A stretch of DNA of 64,000 nucleotides from Pseudoscleropodium purum. Taxonomy: Eukaryota; Streptophyta; Bryopsida; Hypnales; Brachytheciaceae. The position numbers were made by a program, and so were the translations under genes. Below, one piece after another: positions 58,285 through 64,000 of this stretch. The stretch is taken from the NCBI GenBank assembly GCA_963969395.1, contig OZ017795.1, positions 28,129,063 to 28,193,062 of the forward strand. The letters are read 5' to 3'. A model generated the notes under the pieces. It did no database searches. It was not told where the DNA came from and saw only the letters and a program-made list of their open reading frames with translations. The first letter of the stretch is position 1, and every line of letters begins with the position of its first letter.

Positions 58285-59226
58285 ATGTCTCCAGTTGGGA
58301 TGTCAACGCTATTATCTCCTTTGATACAAAAAGTTCCAATGCGCAAAATAGAATGGATGAGGATCGCAGTGGATGTTAATGCATTAATGTTCATCATGTC
58401 CAAATGTACTATACGGCGTCATGTAGAGAATATGTTCTCTCTAGAAGAAGCTAGAGATGTTCTGAGACATGAGGGATTTGAAAAGGTGGACTATGCTTCA
58501 CACTGTATTGATACAATCAAGAGAGCGATGGATGTCTTGAAAGATAGGTTCTATTGTGTGTTTGTATTTGATGGAAAGACATTTCCAGAGAAGCAATTGA
58601 ACTAGAAAGGAGAGCAAAGAAGCAATTGGGAGGAAAAGAGACACTAGTAACAATGAGGAGCATATTCAAGAGGGATCTATCAAATGTAGATAATGCAAAG
58701 CAATACTATAATGCCCTCTTTGAATGTGTTGAATTAAACATATCAGAGATCCCTACCGCTCTTGATGTTTGTGTAGTGGGAGAATACAAAGCTGATGTTA
58801 CATGTGCACATATGTGTAAGAACAAAGAGGTCGATGCAGTGTTTAGTGTTGACTATGACACTTTGTTGTTTGGATGTCCCTATCTCATAAAGGATATCGA
58901 TATGGTAGAAGAGTATGCAAATGTTATAACACTTAACAACATATATGAGCACTTTAATATAACTCATCATCAAATGATAGACATATCTATCCTCATGGGC
59001 ACAAATTACAATAAGAAGATTGTGAGAGTGGGACCCAAGATAGCACTCTCTAAAATAAGGAGTCATGAGAAACTAGAGAACACCATGTTCTATAGTAATC
59101 AAGACCAACATAGAGAGGCTAAGGAAGATATATGATTGTCCATACTCGAAAGAGAAGATGAAGTGGTTCTCTCTTGAAGCTCATCAGGAGCTTGACATGC
59201 TAGACAGTTTCATTAAGGTGCTCTAA
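58285..59226 (+). pseudogene. Rad2/FEN1-family structure-specific nuclease relic, two frame changes
   Basis: Rad2-family nucleases cut flap and branched DNA. The order of motifs is that of FEN1: N-terminal IAVDVNAL (58,360s), VFVFDGKTFP (58,560s), GEYKADVTCAHMCK, VFSVDYDTLLFG, ISILMGTNYNKK and VGPKIALSKIRSH, which resembles the helix-hairpin-helix. Acidic metal ligands are kept in the first blocks and in the D-x-D pair, but the last Asp (normally SGCDY) is Asn. Breaks: one base appears lost near 58,585, and the frame returns to the original near 59,085-59,095, after which it stays open to TAA at 59,224-59,226. About 300 residues in all, shorter than the usual 380. It lacks introns and is far from the standard plant FEN1, so a giant-virus or other foreign origin is conceivable. 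It stands alone in AT-rich DNA. Confidence 0.75.
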
Positions 59227-62200
59227 CAAGTACTTTAAAAACCTTTTTTTTAGATTAAGATAAGGACTCAGTGACTAAGAAGCATTTTAGTAGGAGGTTT
59301 AGTCTCGTATGTATTTTCTGCAACTTTTCTTGCCAATTTTTTTACATTTGCAAGCCATTTTGCAAACACATTGAGTCAATTTATTGATATTTTTTTTCTT
59401 CAATGAGTTTGTATGTTGGTTTTCAATCACTTTATAGTTTAAAGTTTTTTCATTTGAGTAAGTTTAGAAATCAAATTTTTCACCTCTAATTGTGTTTTGA
59501 GGAAAATTTCAGCATCCTTTTTCAACATTAAAACTTTATAATCTTGCAATGTACACGGTCAAATGACTCCAAATTTGATACACATCATTTACATGTACAC
59601 TACAAGATTGTACAATTGAGATCTCTATAGCTTAGTGACATTTAGATCTATACCACTTCAAAAACACTAATGTTTTGGAATGTAAAATGGCCTTAGGGGT
59701 TGAGAGGTTAAATTCTATTAATAGACAATTGTTACTCATTTTTGAAGTGTGTTGCCTTATTGGTTCAAAAGAATCTCTAGACTACTCCAAAACCAACAAC
59801 TACTAAAAATTTATCCGTAATTGTTCCAAGAATGCTCCAAGATTGCTCCAATTGCTCCAATTTGGCTCTAATTACATCAATCTCTTGTCTTAAATTAGAT
59901 TGAAACTCAAATGACATTCAAATTGTTCAAATGAAACTCAATGTTCAAACCACCATTCTATATATGAATTCAAATTTGCTCAAAACAAATGTAAAGAAGA
60001 TATGTTGGAGGTATTGTTGAGCTTAAGAACACCACTACTTGATAAATTTCTTCCTTCACAACCAATGGTGACCAAAATTAAAGAATTGAAATGCAAATTT
60101 TTTAAATTGCAAAGACCTTGTAAATATTGTGTTGCAGAATCCAAAATTGCTTCAATTTGATAAAAAAATTTAATTATTTGATAATAAGAATAGAACATTA
60201 AATATGGAAAAACTTAGAAAATCATAGAATTGTGGAAGTCAAATGAAGTGTGAAGCCAAGAAAACCTTAACTTTCATAATATCATTGTAACTTTGTAATA
60301 TCACACAATGTAGAAATGTTATATTATAAAAGACCTTGTGATTTTAGTAGTATGATAGTTGGGATATTTGGCCCTTGTTCTAAATAGGATTGTTTTGTCA
60401 TTTTCAAAAGATAATATATTTTTCCTTAGTGTGAATGTACCTTAAGAAAGATTGTATCACCTAGGTAGATTATAAATGGCTACAAGAATTTAGCATTTGA
60501 GCTATATGAAATGGAAAAGTTCATTTAAGTGTGTTGTAAAAACAATTTTGTCTATTCTTTAGTGATTTGGCTAGCTTGGTCACTCAATGCTTCATATTTT
60601 TGTTCAAGGTTTTTAAATCAATTCATGTGGAAAAGGCCATGAAAAGAAAACTTACAAACATGAGGATCATTTGTGTTGATTCTTCTTATGTCATTTATCT
60701 TACCTGGAAAGCTTCAAAGTTTGATCCTTTCGCTACCAAGGACTTTTATAAGTTAATGGTAATTCTATCCCTAATTATTAAAAAATAGAAAAAATAATTA
60801 AATTTTCTTACCAAAAATAATAATAATTTCTCTAAAATATGACATTATATATTGATTCATGTAAAATAATACATTTCCATTCCATTAGTAGTGTGCACTA
60901 TCTCTTTTGAAGCATACTTAATGAATATTAAATTGATGTAGTATACTTTTCAAAACATTCATCTTTCTTTAAGTAGTCAATGGTTGACTATTGAGGGACT
61001 AAGCAATAATTTGGAATCTTAAAAGTCAAGAAAATGGTTTTAAACCATTTCCATCCTTTTCAAGCTCCTTATTTTATCAAATCTATAACTTTCTTATAAC
61101 AAAGTGCATTACTCATAATATAGAGTGCATTTTTGAAGGACCCTACTACGTAGGTTTTAACTCCTAAAAGATTAAGTGTTTCTTTAGGAAACAAATGAAA
61201 GTTCAAGTAGGCTCCTATAAACACAATTTTTGGTACGATTTTTTGAAATTTTTTAAAATATAGAACAAGAAGTTAGCTTTCTAAGAATATTATTTTTATT
61301 CCAATCTATACTCAAGAGTAAAATTATGCTACACTAAGTTCAAAATGTTTAACCTAGGGTAGTAAAAAAAATCACAAAAATTCAAAATAAAAATTTCAAA
61401 TTTCAAATTCTAATAGAAACTATTTTTTTCTATATGGAAAATTTAGATTCATTCTATTTGGACTAGTAATGAGATGTTTATGGAGCATCTTATTTTGTAG
61501 GCAATTAAATCATCAATTAGAAAAAAATTATGTATCATATCAATTTTTTAACTCAATTTTTTCCATTTCAGACAAATAGGAGATCCATATGGTTTAATTT
61601 GCTTGCTAAAACAATCTCATTGTTGGAATTAATGTGTTTCAATTCCATCTCAAAGCAATTAATAATTTAATTTTTTCTTCTATCTTGTACCTACTTCTAC
61701 TTTAAAAAATTTCAAAGAATAAAAATCAAGTGCATATATGTATATGTGTGACTTTTGGATATTTTTCCCACGTTCTCAATTCAATTCTTCAACATAAATT
61801 TTTTAATTCAAAATCTATGTAGCAAAATTTTCATAGAAGATTCAAAGTCAAGGAATCTAGTTAGGTAAGGAGCAAGAAAAAACATTTTCTTCACTTCAAA
61901 TGCAAGTACTAATATCTTGCAATCTACATGGTCAAAGTTTCTAAAATTTCTTCAAATTTCATACTTTACAAGACTAATTTAGTACAAGATCATATGATTA
62001 GATATGCAAAAAAAATTCAATTTTTTAAATAGTTTTACTCTTTGTAGTAAAATTGGTAGTTTTGAATGTGTTTTTGATTAGAGAAGACCTTGGTCCTTCA
62101 ACGGTTAATTAAATTGATAGGTTACCATGGAATGGCTATATATCATTTTGGAGTAGTGGAGATATTGTACCTTTTTTGCTATTTTCAATATTGAAATCAA

Positions 62201-64000
62201 TGAATGGATAACTACTTACTTGAAATATATAGAAATAGGTTGAAAAAAATGTTATTTTCAACTTAGATCTTGAACATTTTGTTCAATCAAAAGATCATTT
62301 AGGGATGGAGGGAGTGTTAGCAAAGTTTTCAATTACAAGAACAAGATGATGAACAAAAAGAATTCATATTTTATAGCAAAGATGGTGAAGCAACATTTCA
62401 AGAACAATATATAACCATCTATAACATTTTTGAGCTATCTAAAATGTTCCCTTCAATAGTGGGACAATATTTAGAAAGTTGTGTTTAGAATACACAACTC
62501 AAGATTTTTTGCTCTCGTTTTGTCCGAGGAAGAGGCATGTATCAATGTAGTATGTTCTTGAACCTCTAAGGTGGAAGTGCCTAAAACCAATTTGAAACAC
62601 AAACCAATCTTCCATAGAGAGAAAGATGCAAATCCAAAACTTACTAAATGTGTATATGAATGAAGAAATTGGTTTAGGATCTATAAGTTGAATCTCATAA
62701 ATTCATAGTATATTCATTTTAATTTGGAAACTTATAATTCCATTTTGAAATTGATGATTTTCAATTGCCAATGTGTTTAAAATAGTCTCATGTATTGATT
62801 TTGCATCAGATTATGTGAAATTGTTGAAATGGAGTCACTATACTTGAAAGTTTAGTAAGAAAAACAAAGTCAAAATTGATTGTGGTTATTTTATTCATAG
62901 TCTTGTATTAACCCACTATGACTGCAATTGATTTCTATTTTGATTTTCAATTGCAATTTTTTAAATTTTAGGATGTGTAATATTCTATTAGAAAGGTATT
63001 TTTAACAACCAAAATCCAAAAATTTGTAGTCGAAAATTAAAAAAAGTCAACTATGGTCATATTAGGCTAATATATGTGTAGATAAAAAAACTGCAATTGA
63101 TTTTGAGTGTGGTTCTTTTTTACCAACTTTTGGTATAGTGAGTTACCATGCACCTTTAGCTCAATGGAGCTTGGTAGGAGTGGGAAAGTAAATATGAAAA
63201 TTTTGAAACAAATAAGATTATGGCTCAAAAATAATTGAAATATAAGATCATTATGGGTGCAAATTTTACTTTTTTATTCTATTTTTACATGTATTGATTC
63301 AAAACCTTGTAGAAAATCACGAAGCACTAGTTGATTAAACTAACTCAATAACACAATTGTTTTTGTTATTGCTTGAAAATAAGCATTGTCCATCTATTGA
63401 AAGCCATCTCTCTCTTAGGGGTTAATTTAGTTATATGAATTTACAAGGAATTGAATAAAGAGCTACAACTATGACATAAACAAATAGGTAGTAGATGAAT
63501 CAATGCTTGAGATTTAGTGTTAAAATTGGAGCTAAAAATGGTAATTTTTTCACAATATAATTATCCTTGCTATTCTTACATTATAAAATAAGGCTTTTAA
63601 TTGAATGCATATAGTCGTATTTGATACCAAAAATTTGAAATGATGGATGAAATATTCTATTCACAGTTCAAGTACTAGCATTATCTTCATCCTTTAAGTT
63701 TTCATCAATAGCTAAAATTTGATGTTGGTCGTTTGATGTACAATCATGTGGTGTTATAATACTTGTTTGAAGAGCCAATATTAAAACTATTTGGGTGGGT
63801 GGTTAGCTTTGGAATTCCTCCAACGAACTCATTCTAAGAGAAAATTATTTTCTCCACTCTAAGCCTGGTTCCAATTCTAACAACTCTTGAGTGCTTTGAG
63901 GGATCATTTGTAGATGCACAAGGGGAGCCCATCCTTAAATTTGAACCTAACATATTTAATTTTTATAATTATATTAGTTAATTTCTTTAGTTTCCATGTA
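59227..64000. other. AT-rich stretch, no gene seen
   Basis: Sequence is rich in A/T, with short open frames only. A 73-codon frame at 60,567-60,788 has no recognised motif. I found no second gene that could belong with the nuclease relic. Confidence 0.5.

Noticed and set aside
60567..60788. 73-codon frame after the nuclease relic
   Set aside because: No recognisable motif; typical chance frame in AT-rich DNA.
1..64000. tRNA, rRNA or snRNA genes
   Set aside because: I saw no cloverleaf with paired A and B boxes or conserved rRNA blocks; a covariance-model scan would be needed to exclude them fully.

Overview
The window is nuclear DNA of a land plant. Five multi-exon genes with GT-AG introns encode plant-type proteins (a chloroplast LHC-like protein, MPC1, ORMDL, CSN3 and an E2F-like protein). 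They sit in very AT-rich sequence full of decayed transposons. Compact genes with short introns, plus a Rad2-family nuclease relic unlike the usual plant FEN1, suggest a seed-free plant, perhaps a moss, but I cannot name the species. No BLAST or HMM search was possible; homology calls come from recognised sequence patterns, and exon ends come from splice sites whose reading phases agree.

Layout: 1-14,000 holds no gene I can support, only dispersed repeats, two isolated GC-rich islands and microsatellites. A decayed Tc1/mariner transposase lies at 14.0-14.6 kb. MPC1 (minus) is at 15.9-17.8 kb, with a three-copy tandem repeat at its 5' side. 19-22 kb is gene-empty. A chloroplast two-helix LHC-like protein gene (minus) runs from 23.1 to 26.5 kb. 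From 27.1 to 35.5 kb is a nested transposon: remnants of a PIF/Harbinger element (Myb/SANT-like gene and DDE transposase) split by a structurally complete but dead Ty1/copia retrotransposon (27,888-34,609), whose left LTR carries a foldback MITE. An 83-bp tandem array lies at 37.55-37.84 kb.

From 38.4 to 44.9 kb (minus) is the most interesting gene: 11 exons joining in phase into about 911 residues, with two degenerate E2F-like winged helices behind a roughly 200-residue N-terminal domain I do not recognise. ORMDL (49.2-50.7 kb, minus) and CSN3 (52.7-56.8 kb, minus) follow. A frameshifted Rad2/FEN1-family nuclease relic lies at 58.3-59.2 kb, and the rest is AT-rich sequence without a supported gene.

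The five genes are all on the minus strand and belong to unrelated housekeeping systems: mitochondrial pyruvate import, thylakoid light-harvesting relatives, cell-cycle-type transcription control, sphingolipid homeostasis and the COP9 signalosome. I see no operon-like or cluster logic between them.
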